Positions 42,057-50,702 of a stretch of DNA of 64,000 bases are shown here, in pieces (position 1 is the stretch's first letter; each line of letters starts with the position of its first letter). The stretch comes from Halomonas sp. THAF5a (GTDB taxonomy: Bacteria > Pseudomonadota > Gammaproteobacteria > Pseudomonadales > Halomonadaceae): positions 744,001 to 808,000 of the forward strand of contig NZ_CP045417.1 of assembly GCF_009363755.1 (NCBI RefSeq), written 5' to 3'. Position numbers and translations under genes: made by a program. The notes beneath the pieces were generated by a model, which did not search any database, had not been told where the DNA came from, and saw nothing but the letters and a program-made list of their open reading frames with translations.

Positions 42057-43058
42057 ATGATCACTGAGCCCGGTGGCAAGGCCAGGGTACTGGTGGTGGG
42101 CGGAGCCGGCTACATCGGCTCCCACATGGTCAAGCGGCTGACGCGTTCGGGCTACGCCGTCACGGTGCTCGACAATCTCTCTCGAGGCCATCGCGATGCC
42201 GTGAGGGGCGCCGAGCTGATCGTCGGAGACCTGGGGGACCGTGCGCTCCTCGACCAACTGCTCTCGTCGACCGCCTTCGATGCGGTGATGCATTTCGCCG
42301 CCCTGATCGAGGTGGGCGAGTCGGTGCGCGACCCCTCGGCCTTCTATCACAACAACGTGGTGCAGACCCTGGCGTTGATGGATGCCATGGTAAGACACGG
42401 GATCCCGCGTTTCGTCTTCTCGTCGACCGCCGCGGTCTACGGCATGCCCGGCGAGGGGGACCTGGACGAGACCCTGCCCTGCGATCCCATCAATCCCTAT
42501 GGCAATACCAAGTACCTGGTCGAGCGGGCGCTGGAGGACTATCGGCGTGCCTACGGGATGCAGGCCGTCTGCCTGCGCTACTTCAATGCCGCCGGCGCCG
42601 ACCCCGACGGGGTGCTCGGAGAGCGGCACGAGCCCGAGAGCCACCTGATTCCGCTGGTGCTGCAGGCGGCGTCGGGGCGCCGCGAGCGGATCGATGTGTT
42701 CGGTGACGACTACCCGACGGCCGACGGCACCTGCGTGCGGGACTTCGTCCACGTCGAGGACCTGTGTCGCGCCCATGAGCTGGCCCTGGAGCGCCTGCTG
42801 GCGGGGGGCGAGAGTGAGACCTTCAACCTCGGCTGCGGTGTCGGCTACAGCGTGCTCGAGCTGATCCGGACCGCCAGGGAGGTCACCGGTTGCGAGATCG
42901 AGGTCGCGATCTGCCCCAGGCGGCCGGGCGATCCCGATCGCCTGGTGGCCAGCATCGCCAAGGCCGAGCGGGCTCTCGGCTGGACGCCGACCCATGACTT
43001 GCGCGATATCGTGACCCATGCGTGGCGGTTCGAGAACCGCCATTTTCTGGGACGCTAG
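42057..43058 (+). CDS. galE: UDP-glucose 4-epimerase
   Basis: Interconverts UDP-glucose and UDP-galactose (or the N-acetyl forms) to supply sugar donors. 333 residues from the ATG at 42057, with AGGGAG upstream. It has the NAD-binding VVGGAGYIGSHMV, FSSTAAVYG, the catalytic Y-x3-K in NPYGNTKYLVE and LRYFNAAGADPDG. It follows the LuxO-type gene by 44 bases in the same direction, so it is likely co-transcribed with hnox-luxO. It converges with azlD. Confidence 0.93.
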   Translation: MITEPGGKARVLVVGGAGYIGSHMVKRLTRSGYAVTVLDNLSRGHRDAVRGAELIVGDLGDRALLDQLLSSTAFDAVMHFAALIEVGESVRDPSAFYHNNVVQTLALMDAMVRHGIPRFVFSSTAAVYGMPGEGDLDETLPCDPINPYGNTKYLVERALEDYRRAYGMQAVCLRYFNAAGADPDGVLGERHEPESHLIPLVLQAASGRRERIDVFGDDYPTADGTCVRDFVHVEDLCRAHELALERLLAGGESETFNLGCGVGYSVLELIRTAREVTGCEIEVAICPRRPGDPDRLVASIAKAERALGWTPTHDLRDIVTHAWRFENRHFLGR

Positions 43059-43142
43059 CCGCATCCCTCGCGTCGGCCACGCTTCCTCATGGCGGGCATC
43101 CAGGCGTGGGGCCTTCCGTCTGCCTCACGTGCCTCTCCTCTC

Positions 43143-43490
43143 CTAGAGCACCCATCCGGGCAGCACCACCACGGCGCCGAAGGCCGCTACGCCGGCCGCG
43201 ACCGGCCAGCCGAGAGTGCGCGTGCGCCACCACACGGCCAGCGTCGCGAGCACGCCGATCCCGGTCGCGAGCCAGGAGATGGCGTCCGGCGCCTTCGGCA
43301 CCAGCGAGGTGCCGAGCACGGCGGCGATCATCAGCGGCCCCAGGATGCCGAGCCACTGGGGCAGGGCGTCGACGCCGTCATCCTGCTCGAGCCGCCTCAG
43401 GCGACGCCGCATCCACAGCATCGGCAGCAGGCGCAGCAGCAGGGTACCGACGGCCGAGGCGAGCACGGCGATCCACATGGCGCTACTCAT
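43143..43490 (-). CDS. azlD: AzlD-family membrane protein
   Basis: Small inner-membrane partner of AzlC in branched-chain amino acid export, 115 residues with four hydrophobic helices. LASAVGTLLLRLLPMLW at the N-terminus and PQWLGILGPLMIAAVLGTSL are typical AzlD features. It overlaps the azlC stop by 8 bases; last gene of the operon regulator-azlC-azlD. Confidence 0.88.
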   Translation of the reverse strand: MSSAMWIAVLASAVGTLLLRLLPMLWMRRRLRRLEQDDGVDALPQWLGILGPLMIAAVLGTSLVPKAPDAISWLATGIGVLATLAVWWRTRTLGWPVAAGVAAFGAVVVLPGWVL

Positions 43491-44214
43491 GACGGCCTCC
43501 TGTGGCCGCGGGGCGGCACTTCACGGCCTGGAAGCACAGCGCCCCGCAGGCGGCGGCGAGAGGAATCGCCAGGTTGGTGAAGCCCGCCACGGTCAGCGCG
43601 AGGGCGCTCAGGATGGTCAGGACCAGGGCCAGGCTCCAGCGACGGGAGGTAAAGCGGGGCACCACCAGCACGAGGAAGAGGGCCGGCAGGGCGAAGGGCA
43701 TGATCTCGCCGACCAGCGGCCAGCGCGCGATCAGCTCCTCGCCGGCCAGCGCGCCCAGGGCGGTGCCGGCGATCCAGCTCGCCCAGGCGAACAGGGAGGC
43801 GCCGGTGAACCAGCCGAGCCGCTGCGCGTCCGGCAGCTGCGGCAGGCGGGTGTGCGCCAGGGCGAAGACCTGGTCGGTGAGGGCATGCATCAGCCAGGGC
43901 CAGGCGCGGCTCGCCGTCAGCCAGGGCGCCAGGTTGGGGGCATAGACCACGTGGCGCACGTTGATCAGCAGCGTCATGACCACCACCAGCCACAGCGGCG
44001 AGCCGGCGGCGGCCATGCCGACGAACAGGAACTGCGAGGCGCCCGCGTAGACCAGGGCCGAGATCAGTACCGCCTCCTGGGCGCTGAAGCCGGCCTGGAT
44101 GGCGACCAGCCCGAACGAGATGGCCACCGGCACGTAGCCGCCGAGCAGGGGGATCGCCTCGCGCACGCCGGTGAGCCAGGGGCGCGGGGACGAGGAGACG
44201 GCCTGGTGGCTCAT
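43483..44214 (-). CDS. azlC: AzlC-family branched-chain amino acid exporter
   Basis: Large subunit of an AzlCD/YgaZH-type exporter, 243 residues with about eight membrane segments. Motifs include GYVPVAISFGLVAIQAGFSAQEAVLISALVYAGASQF and LINVRHVVYAPNLAPWL. The ATG at 44214 overlaps the regulator stop by ATGA, so all three genes are coupled. The substrate is inferred from the family (valine, isoleucine, leucine or analogues). Confidence 0.9.
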   Translation of the reverse strand: MSHQAVSSSPRPWLTGVREAIPLLGGYVPVAISFGLVAIQAGFSAQEAVLISALVYAGASQFLFVGMAAAGSPLWLVVVMTLLINVRHVVYAPNLAPWLTASRAWPWLMHALTDQVFALAHTRLPQLPDAQRLGWFTGASLFAWASWIAGTALGALAGEELIARWPLVGEIMPFALPALFLVLVVPRFTSRRWSLALVLTILSALALTVAGFTNLAIPLAAACGALCFQAVKCRPAATGGRHE

Positions 44215-44738
44215 CGCGGTACCTCCCCGTGGTAGACCACGCTGACCAGCAGGGTGGCCCCGTCGTCGCCGGCGCGGTAGCAGTGCGTCCGGTCGGCGGG
44301 GAAGGTCAGGGTGTCGCCGGCGGTGAGCCGACGGGTCTCGCCCTCGGGCCCGGCCTCGAGGTGGCCGCTGATCAGGGTCAAAGACTCCCGGGTGCCGGGG
44401 GTATGCGGCTCGGCGACGCGGGTGGTGAAGGGCGCGCAGCGCATCCAGTAGGCATCGACCTGGGGGGTGTCCTTGCCCTGATCGATCAGGCGCACCTCCA
44501 CGCCATCCTCGCCGAGGGGGACGGCGATGGGCGCGACCAGGGTGCCGAAGGGCACCTTCAGCTGCACCGCCAGGCGCCAGATGGTGTCCAGGGTGGGGTT
44601 GCCGTTGCCCTGCTCGAGGCGCGACAGGTTCGACTTGGCGATGCCGGCGGCCGCGGCCAGCTGCGACAGCGACCAGCCCTGGGACTTGCGCAGGGACTGC
44701 AGGTGTTTCCCCAGCGTGCTGAGGGAGAGGGTATCCAT
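44211..44738 (-). CDS. XRE-family regulator with cupin sensor domain
   Basis: 175 residues: an N-terminal helix-turn-helix (LGKHLQSLRKSQGWSLSQLA, AGIAKSNLSRLEQGNGNPTL) and a C-terminal small beta-barrel cupin (about 100-175, HTPGTRESLTLISGHLEAGP, GDTLTFPADRTHCYRA). This architecture is common for local regulators of AzlCD exporters. A repeat-rich operator overlaps the probable -10 region of its own promoter, so autoregulation is likely. Confidence 0.88.
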   Translation of the reverse strand: MDTLSLSTLGKHLQSLRKSQGWSLSQLAAAAGIAKSNLSRLEQGNGNPTLDTIWRLAVQLKVPFGTLVAPIAVPLGEDGVEVRLIDQGKDTPQVDAYWMRCAPFTTRVAEPHTPGTRESLTLISGHLEAGPEGETRRLTAGDTLTFPADRTHCYRAGDDGATLLVSVVYHGEVPR

Positions 44739-44764
44739 GACAGGCGCTCTCGCTGTTCCATTGA

Positions 44765-44799
44765 GAGAACGTTCTATATAGAGAACGATTGCCTGTCAA
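44765..44799 (-). promoter_or_regulatory. promoter and operator of the azl operon
   Basis: A consensus -35 TTGACA reads on the minus strand (44794-44799) and is followed by an AT-rich -10 zone TATATAGA. Overlapping the -10 are two direct GAGAACG repeats (44765-44771 and 44781-44787), and the near-palindrome GTTCT-ATATA-GAGAAC. Expected binding site of the XRE-cupin regulator. Confidence 0.7.
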
Positions 44800-44956
44800 C
44801 TCGCTGTCGGGGCATCGGCCCCGGCAGACTGCGGCCTGGCATGACGGGGGGCAAGCCGTGCTTCCCCCGCCAACCGGCCGGCGGCGGCGTGCTACCGCGC
44901 CCCGGGCGCGGCTGGTAGGCTTGAGGCTTCCCGTCTGCTTCAAGTATCCGCCTGCC

Positions 44957-45889
44957 ATGGAAATTCCCCATCAGCGCCTGATCTATTTCCAGCTGACCGT
45001 CGAGACGGGCTCGATCCGCGCCGCGGCGGCGCGGCTTGATATCGCGCCCTCGGCGGTGAGTCGCCAGATCGCGCTGCTGGAGTCGGCGGTGGAGGCCACC
45101 CTGCTGGAGCGGCGCCGCGACGGCGTCTGTCCCACCCCGGAAGGGGAGCTGCTGCTCGACTACTGCCATCGCCGCACCCGCCTGGATCGCCACTTCAGCG
45201 ATGCCCTGGACGCCTACCAGCGCCTGGAGACGGGGCAGATCACCCTGCGCGTGGGGGAGGGCTTCGTCGGCGACCTGATCGGTCATCCGTTGCGCGAATT
45301 TACCGAGAGCCATCGCGGCATCCGCCTGAAGATCGACACCGGCAGCACCCGGGAGATCATCGAGGCGGTGGTCAACGATGAGGCGGACATCGGCCTGATG
45401 TACCACGAGCAGGTGCATCCACACCTGCGCTTCTGGCAGTCGACCCGCCAGCCGCTGGTGCTGCTGATGGCACCGCAGCATCCGCTGGCTCAGCAGGAGC
45501 AGGACCCGATCACTCTGGCGGCGCTGGCCGACCATCCCCTGGCGCTGTGGCACCCGGGGCACGGCGTGCGCGAGCTGGTCGACCTGGCGTTTCGCGAGGC
45601 CAGCCAACCGCTCGCGGTCGGCATCCAGACCGGCTCGCTGGAGGTGCTCAAGCACTCGGCGCGGGCCGGGCTCTGCGCGACGCTGCTGCCGCGCTTCGCC
45701 GCCGCCCGGGAGCTGGAGGAGGGCTCGCTGGTGGCCCGCGACGTGGTGGGCAAGCACTTCACCCAGGCTAACGCGCACATGGTGACCCGCGTCGGCCGGC
45801 GCATGCCTCGGGCGGGGCTGCAGCTGCTGCGCCATCTGCAGCACTGGATGCGCGCCTTCCGATGCGACGGCGCGTCCCCCGACACCTGA
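44957..45889 (+). CDS. LysR-family transcriptional regulator
   Basis: 310 residues from the ATG at 44957. The helix-turn-helix is at 15-60 (QLTVETGSIRAAAARLDIAPSAVSRQIALLESAVEATLL) and the effector domain begins at about 90. It resembles regulators of amino acid and organic nitrogen catabolism. It is divergent from the azl operon and convergent with the amino acid-binding protein gene; the catabolic cluster from 45955 to 52.0 kb is the likely regulon, although no site was identified. Confidence 0.85.
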   Translation: MEIPHQRLIYFQLTVETGSIRAAAARLDIAPSAVSRQIALLESAVEATLLERRRDGVCPTPEGELLLDYCHRRTRLDRHFSDALDAYQRLETGQITLRVGEGFVGDLIGHPLREFTESHRGIRLKIDTGSTREIIEAVVNDEADIGLMYHEQVHPHLRFWQSTRQPLVLLMAPQHPLAQQEQDPITLAALADHPLALWHPGHGVRELVDLAFREASQPLAVGIQTGSLEVLKHSARAGLCATLLPRFAAARELEEGSLVARDVVGKHFTQANAHMVTRVGRRMPRAGLQLLRHLQHWMRAFRCDGASPDT

Positions 45890-45909
45890 GCGCGACCGCG
45901 ACCGCGACC

Positions 45910-45929
45910 GCGCCCGGGCCGCCGGGCGC
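45910..45929. terminator. hairpin between LysR and binding-protein genes
   Basis: An 8-bp stem GCGCCCGG / CCGGGCGC with loop GCCG, preceded by three copies of a CGACCG hexamer at the end of the LysR gene. Symmetrical placement between converging genes; T-tracts are poor. Confidence 0.5.
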
Positions 45930-45954
45930 TCAGGGCGTGAAGGAAGGATTAGCG

Positions 45955-46734
45955 CTAGATCTTGATGTCGTAGTCGACGTACTTGTGCATCAGATCGTCG
46001 TAGGTGCCGTCCTGCTTGATCTCGCGCAGCGCCTCGTTGAACTGCTCGGCGAGGGCCTCGTCGCGCGGGTGGAAGGCGACCGCGACGCCGTGTCCGAAAT
46101 AGCGCTTGGGCTCGCGGATCAGCGGCGAGCTGGTAACGATGCCGCTGCCCTCGGCGTCGACGTCCAGCGCTGAGAGTGCCAGGGGGTAATACATGAAGGC
46201 GGCGTCGAGGCGGCCCGTCTTCACGTCAAGGGCCAGGTCCTCGCCGGTGGTGTAGCGGCGTACCTCGACGAGATCGCCGTAGGTGTCGGTGATGTAGTTG
46301 TCGCGGATGGTGCCGCGCTGCACGCCCACGGCCAGGCCCTCCAGGGCTTCGCGGTCCTCGATATCGACCTCGCGGCCCGCCTGGGTCACCCAGACGCTGG
46401 GGTTGCTGTAGTAGGGCTCGGAGAACAGCACCTTGTCGCGGCGCGCTTCGGTAATCGCCATCGACGACATGATGGCGTCGTACTTGCGGGCCATCAGGCC
46501 GGGGATGATGCCGTCCCAACTCTGCTCCACCCACTCGCACTCGCGCTCGATGCGCCGGCATACCTCCTCGCCCAGCTCCACCTCGAAGCCGGTCAGGGTG
46601 CCGTCGGGCAGGCGGTACTCGAAGGGCTCGAAGGGGATATCCACGGCGAGCTTGAGGGGATCCTCGGCCTGGGCGGGCAGGGCGATCAGCAGGGTGGCCA
46701 GGGTGGCCGCGAGGCCGGTGGCGGGTCGAAACAT
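45955..46734 (-). CDS. amino acid/polyamine-type ABC solute-binding protein
   Basis: Periplasmic family-3 binding protein, 259 residues with a signal peptide (LAATLATLLIALPAQA). FEPFEYRLPDGTLTGFEVELGEEVC and the DGIIPGLMARKYDAIMSSMAITEARRDKVLFSEPYY block are typical of basic amino acid and opine binders. No permease or ATPase gene is next to it, so it must use a transporter encoded elsewhere or act as a sensor. It follows the aldehyde dehydrogenase gene in the same direction after 126 bases containing two copies of GTGGCGGTTGTTA. Confidence 0.85.
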   Translation of the reverse strand: MFRPATGLAATLATLLIALPAQAEDPLKLAVDIPFEPFEYRLPDGTLTGFEVELGEEVCRRIERECEWVEQSWDGIIPGLMARKYDAIMSSMAITEARRDKVLFSEPYYSNPSVWVTQAGREVDIEDREALEGLAVGVQRGTIRDNYITDTYGDLVEVRRYTTGEDLALDVKTGRLDAAFMYYPLALSALDVDAEGSGIVTSSPLIREPKRYFGHGVAVAFHPRDEALAEQFNEALREIKQDGTYDDLMHKYVDYDIKI

Positions 46735-46860
46735 GGTCGCTTCCTTGTGGTTGTTATGAGAGTGGCGGTTGTTAGGGGCGTGGCGGTTGTTATATGAGGT
46801 GTTTCGAAAGTTACCACGCCTCCCGTGGCGGTACCACGGGAGGGCGATCGATGCCGACGC

Positions 46861-48438
46861 TTATCGGGCGCGCTCCGGGGCGGCCTGGCCGTCGCCGTAG
46901 CCCATGGCGGCGGTGGCCTGGGCGGCGGTCTCCACCCAGACGCTGCGCGGCAGGGTGTACTCGCGGAGGCCGTCGAGGCCGCTGGAGCGGCCGTAGCCGC
47001 TCTCGCCGAGCCCACCGAAGGGCGACATCACGTTGATGGTCTTGTAGCTGTTGACCCAGACGGTGCCGGCGCGCAGCTGGTGGGCGATGCGCAGGGCCCT
47101 GGCGGTGTCGCGGCTCCATACCGCGCCGGCCAGACCGAAGCGGGTCGCGTTGGCGAGCGCCACCGCCTCCTGCTCGTCGCGGAAGGTCATCACCACCAGC
47201 ACCGGGCCGAACACCTCCTCGTTGGCGATGGTCATCTCCGGGGTGACGTCGGTGAGGATGGTGGGCGCCAGGAAGTAGCCGTCGGCGGTCTCCGCCGGCA
47301 GGCCGGCGGGCGCCTGGCCGCCGGTCAGCAGGGTGGCGCCCTGGGCGAGCGCCTCCTCGATCAGCGCGTGGACCCGCCGGTACTGGGCGGCGTTCTGCAG
47401 CGGCCCCATGCGGGTGGCATCGTCGGTGGGCAGCCCCACGGCGATCGCCTCGGCCGCGCGGGCCAGGCGCTCGGTGAAGGCGGGCAGCAGGCTCTCCTGG
47501 AGCAGCAGGCGCGAGCCCGCCACGCAGCTCTGTCCCGCCCCCGCGAAGATGGCGGCCTGGGCGCCGGCGACGGCGTCGTCCAGGGCGGCATCGTCGAACA
47601 CGATGTTGGCGGACTTGCCGCCCAGCTCCAGCACGCTCGGCACCAGGCGCTGGGCGCCCGCCTCGGCGATGCGTCGCCCGGTCTCCGGCGAGCCGACGAA
47701 CACCAGCTTGGCGATGTCCGGGTGGGCGGTCAGCGCCTGGCCGGTGGTGTGGCCCAGGCCGTTGACGATGCCGATCAGGCCCGCCGGCAGCCGGCCGCCG
47801 CGCTCGACCAGCATGGCGATCAGTACCGAGGTCAGCGGGGTCAGCTCCGAGGGCTTGAGTACCGCCGCGTTGCCGGCGGCGAGCGCCGGGGCGAGCTGCC
47901 AGCCGCAGGTGAACATCGGCGCGTTCCAGGGGGTGATCTGGCCGACCACACCGTAGGGGATGCGCTGCACGTAGTTGAGGTGGCTGGTGGGCACGTCGAT
48001 CACCTCGCCGTGCTGCTTGTCGCACCAGCCGGCGTAGTACTCGAACATCTCGCGCACCTTGGCCACCTCGCCGCGACAGTCGCCCACCGGCTTGCCGGCG
48101 ATCAGGCTCTCGAGCCGGGCGAGGGCCTCCTCGTGGCCCTCGAGGCCGCGCGCGGCGTCCTGCAGGCGGCGGCCGCGCTCGCTGGCGCTCAGTGCCATCC
48201 ACTCGGCCTGGGCGGCGGTGGCCGCCTCGATCGCCTGCTCGACCAGGGCCTGGCCGGCGTCTTGGTAGCTCAGCAGCGGCGCGCCGGTGACGGGATCGAT
48301 CAGGGGGATCGCCTCGCCGTCGCCCGGGACGAGGCGGCCGGCGATCCAGTTGGCGGCCGGGGCGGCGGGATCGATGCCGTAGGCGTCGAGCAGCGGGGCG
48401 ATGGCGTCACGGGCGCGCTGGGTCAGGGTGTTGCTCAT
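46861..48438 (-). CDS. NAD(P)-dependent aldehyde dehydrogenase
   Basis: 525 residues, ALDH superfamily. Catalytic Cys305 is in GQSCVAGS, the general-base Glu in LELGGKS, the cofactor segment is ITPWNAPMFTCGWQLAPALA, and the C-terminal motif is INVMSPFGGLGESGYGR. The substrate is not defined; the family includes betaine, aminobutyraldehyde and hydroxymuconic semialdehyde enzymes. The start overlaps the end of the hydroxyacid dehydrogenase gene by ATGA, so the two act in one pathway. Confidence 0.92.
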   Translation of the reverse strand: MSNTLTQRARDAIAPLLDAYGIDPAAPAANWIAGRLVPGDGEAIPLIDPVTGAPLLSYQDAGQALVEQAIEAATAAQAEWMALSASERGRRLQDAARGLEGHEEALARLESLIAGKPVGDCRGEVAKVREMFEYYAGWCDKQHGEVIDVPTSHLNYVQRIPYGVVGQITPWNAPMFTCGWQLAPALAAGNAAVLKPSELTPLTSVLIAMLVERGGRLPAGLIGIVNGLGHTTGQALTAHPDIAKLVFVGSPETGRRIAEAGAQRLVPSVLELGGKSANIVFDDAALDDAVAGAQAAIFAGAGQSCVAGSRLLLQESLLPAFTERLARAAEAIAVGLPTDDATRMGPLQNAAQYRRVHALIEEALAQGATLLTGGQAPAGLPAETADGYFLAPTILTDVTPEMTIANEEVFGPVLVVMTFRDEQEAVALANATRFGLAGAVWSRDTARALRIAHQLRAGTVWVNSYKTINVMSPFGGLGESGYGRSSGLDGLREYTLPRSVWVETAAQATAAMGYGDGQAAPERAR

Positions 48439-49367
48439 GATGAGGTCTCCTCGGAATATGCGGTGGTCGCGGACTGTTGGGCGTTGGCGGCGTAGCGCCG
48501 GGCGGCGTCGAGCAGCGAGCGGGTGATGGCATTGAAGTCCTCGCTATCGGGCAGGCTCTCGGCGTCGGCGTGCCAGGCCTCGACCACCGTGGCGAGCAGC
48601 CCCTCGGGCATCGCAAGCTCGCCGGCGGTCTGGCGGGCCAGGCGCAGGTCCTTGCGCATCAGGCCCATGGTGAAGCCCGAGTCGAAGCCCTCGGAGAGGA
48701 TCCAGCGCGGGAAGTTGACCTCGCTGACGGCGCTGCGCCCGGAGCCGCTGTTCAGGCCCTGCAGGCAGGCTTCGGGGTCGACGCCGGCGCGGCTCGCCAT
48801 GGCCACGGCCTCGGCGGTGGTCAGCAGGTGGGCGGCGCACAGGTAGTTGTTGGCGAGCTTGACCACGTGGCCGCTGCCGGGACCGCCGACGTGGGTGGCC
48901 CTGGCCGAGAGGGCGTCGAGCACGGGTTGAAGCCTTGCTACGGTGGCGGCGCTGCCGCCCAGCAGCATGCCGAGCTGGCCGCTGATGGCGCCGGCCGGGC
49001 CGCCGCTCACCGGGGCGTCGAGCCACTCGAGACCCTTGGCCTCGACCTCCGCGGCGAGCCGGCGGGTCACGCCAGGGTCGCTCGTCGAGGTGTCCATGAT
49101 CACGCTGCCGGCCGGCGCGAGGTCGAGCAGGCCCGGGGATGCCTTCAGCACGCGCTCGACGTGGGCCGAGGTGGGGAGTGACAGCAGGTAGACATCGCTC
49201 TCGCCCAGGGCCTCCGGGGGCTGGGTGGCGATGCCCTCGTCGGCGAGGCGGTGGCGGGCGTCGGCGTCGATGTCGCTGCCCTGCACGGTGAAGCCGGCGC
49301 GATGCAGGGTCAGGGCCATGCCGCGGCCCATGTTGCCGAGGCCGATGACGGTAACGGTGAGAGTCAT
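48435..49367 (-). CDS. 3-hydroxyisobutyrate dehydrogenase-family oxidoreductase
   Basis: 310-residue beta-hydroxyacid dehydrogenase. The Rossmann motif GLGNMGRGMALTLHRAGF is followed by SDID, whose acid suggests NAD. The substrate-binding DAPVSGGPAGA and the catalytic-lysine helix SGHVVKLANNYL are intact. With the coupled aldehyde dehydrogenase it would oxidise a beta-hydroxy acid to a semialdehyde and on to a CoA ester or acid. A good Shine-Dalgarno sequence GGAGCG precedes the ATG. 150 bases separate it from the M20 gene. Confidence 0.9.
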   Translation of the reverse strand: MTLTVTVIGLGNMGRGMALTLHRAGFTVQGSDIDADARHRLADEGIATQPPEALGESDVYLLSLPTSAHVERVLKASPGLLDLAPAGSVIMDTSTSDPGVTRRLAAEVEAKGLEWLDAPVSGGPAGAISGQLGMLLGGSAATVARLQPVLDALSARATHVGGPGSGHVVKLANNYLCAAHLLTTAEAVAMASRAGVDPEACLQGLNSGSGRSAVSEVNFPRWILSEGFDSGFTMGLMRKDLRLARQTAGELAMPEGLLATVVEAWHADAESLPDSEDFNAITRSLLDAARRYAANAQQSATTAYSEETSS

Positions 49368-49517
49368 GAGGCGCTCCTCGAGTTGGTCGGTAGCGAAGGG
49401 GGCGTCAGGGAAAAGACGCGGCGGTCGGGCGCAGGGGGGCCGACCCGGCCGGGCGGAGCGTCCGGCCGGCCAGGCAGGCGTGAGGGGGCGGCGCCGCTCG
49501 GCGGGGAGCGGCGGGAA

Positions 49518-50702
49518 TCAGCCCGCGGGGGGAGCGCCGAGCAGCTGGCGCACCAGCGCTACCCAGTAGTCGACGCCGAGCGGGGTGAGCCGGTCGTCGA
49601 AGTCGTAGTGGGGGTTGTGCAGCGCCGCGCTCTCCTCGCCGTTGCCGAGCCAGATATAGGCGCCGGGGCGGGCGTTGAGCATGAAGGCGAAGTCCTCGGA
49701 GGCCATGCTCGGCGGCAGGTCGCGGTGGACCCGGGTGATGCCGGGCAGCGACTCGAGCGCCGCGGCGCAGCGCTCGGCGTGCTCGGGCACGTTGATGGTC
49801 GCCGGGTAGCGGGGCTGGTAGTCGAGATCCGCGCTCAGGCCGTGGAACTGGGCCAGCGACGCGACGGCCTCCTCGAAGCGCCCCTGCAGGTGCGCGCGCA
49901 GCGGCTCGTCGAAGCAGCGCAGGGTGCCGCGCAGCTCCACGGTCTCGGGAATGACGTTGAAGGCGTCGCCGGCGTGGAACTGGGTCACGCTCAGCACCGC
50001 CGTCTGGTGGGCCGGCGTCTCGCGGCTGATCAGCCCTTGCAGCTGGGTGACCAGCTGGCAGGCGGCGAGGATCGCATCGGTGCCCAGGTGCGGCATGGCG
50101 GCGTGGCAGCCGTGGCCGGTGAGGGTGAGGGTGAAGACGTCGAAGGCCGCCATCACCGCGGTGTCGTGCACCGCCGCCTCGCCGACGGCGAGCCCCGGCC
50201 AGTTGTGGACGCCGTAGACGGCCTCCATGGGGAAGCGCTCGAAGAGCCCCTCCTCGACCATCACCCGGCCGCCGCCCTCGCTCTCCTCGGCGGGCTGGAA
50301 GATGAAGTGGACGCGGCCGGCGAAGTCGGGGTCGCGGGCCAGCCGACAGGCGGCGCCGAGCAGCATGGTGGTGTGGCCGTCGTGGCCGCAGGCGTGCATC
50401 TTGCCGGGCACCTGCGAGGCGTGGTCGGCGTCGTTAAGCTCGGTGACGTCGAGGGCGTCGATGTCGGCGCGCAGGCCGATGCTCGGCCCCGGCCCGCGCC
50501 GCCCCTCCAGGGTGGCGACGATGCCGGTGCCGCCGCCGAGGCCGGTGACGATCTCGAGGCCCGCTTCGGTGAGGCGCTCGGCGATGCGCCGGCTGGTGCG
50601 GTGCTCCTCGAAGGCGGTCTCCGGGTGTCGGTGGAAGTCCTGGCGCCAGGCACGCAGGGTATCGGCGTCGGGGTAGGTGGTCTCGGTCATGGTCGGGCTC
50701 AC
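49518..50702 (-). CDS. M20-family amidohydrolase
   Basis: Zinc amidohydrolase of the hippurate/N-acyl-amino-acid/IAA-conjugate hydrolase group, 394 residues. LRADIDAL, the metal ligands of MHACGHDGHTTMLLGAA and FQPAEESEGGGRVMVEEG are all present, as is the dimerisation-domain His region (GHGCHAAMPHLGTD). The GTG at 50702 overlaps the stop of the DUF3100 gene as GTGA; the ATG at 50690 is an alternative. Probably splits an amide taken up or processed with the DUF3100 membrane protein. Confidence 0.88.
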   Translation of the reverse strand: MSPTMTETTYPDADTLRAWRQDFHRHPETAFEEHRTSRRIAERLTEAGLEIVTGLGGGTGIVATLEGRRGPGPSIGLRADIDALDVTELNDADHASQVPGKMHACGHDGHTTMLLGAACRLARDPDFAGRVHFIFQPAEESEGGGRVMVEEGLFERFPMEAVYGVHNWPGLAVGEAAVHDTAVMAAFDVFTLTLTGHGCHAAMPHLGTDAILAACQLVTQLQGLISRETPAHQTAVLSVTQFHAGDAFNVIPETVELRGTLRCFDEPLRAHLQGRFEEAVASLAQFHGLSADLDYQPRYPATINVPEHAERCAAALESLPGITRVHRDLPPSMASEDFAFMLNARPGAYIWLGNGEESAALHNPHYDFDDRLTPLGVDYWVALVRQLLGAPPAG

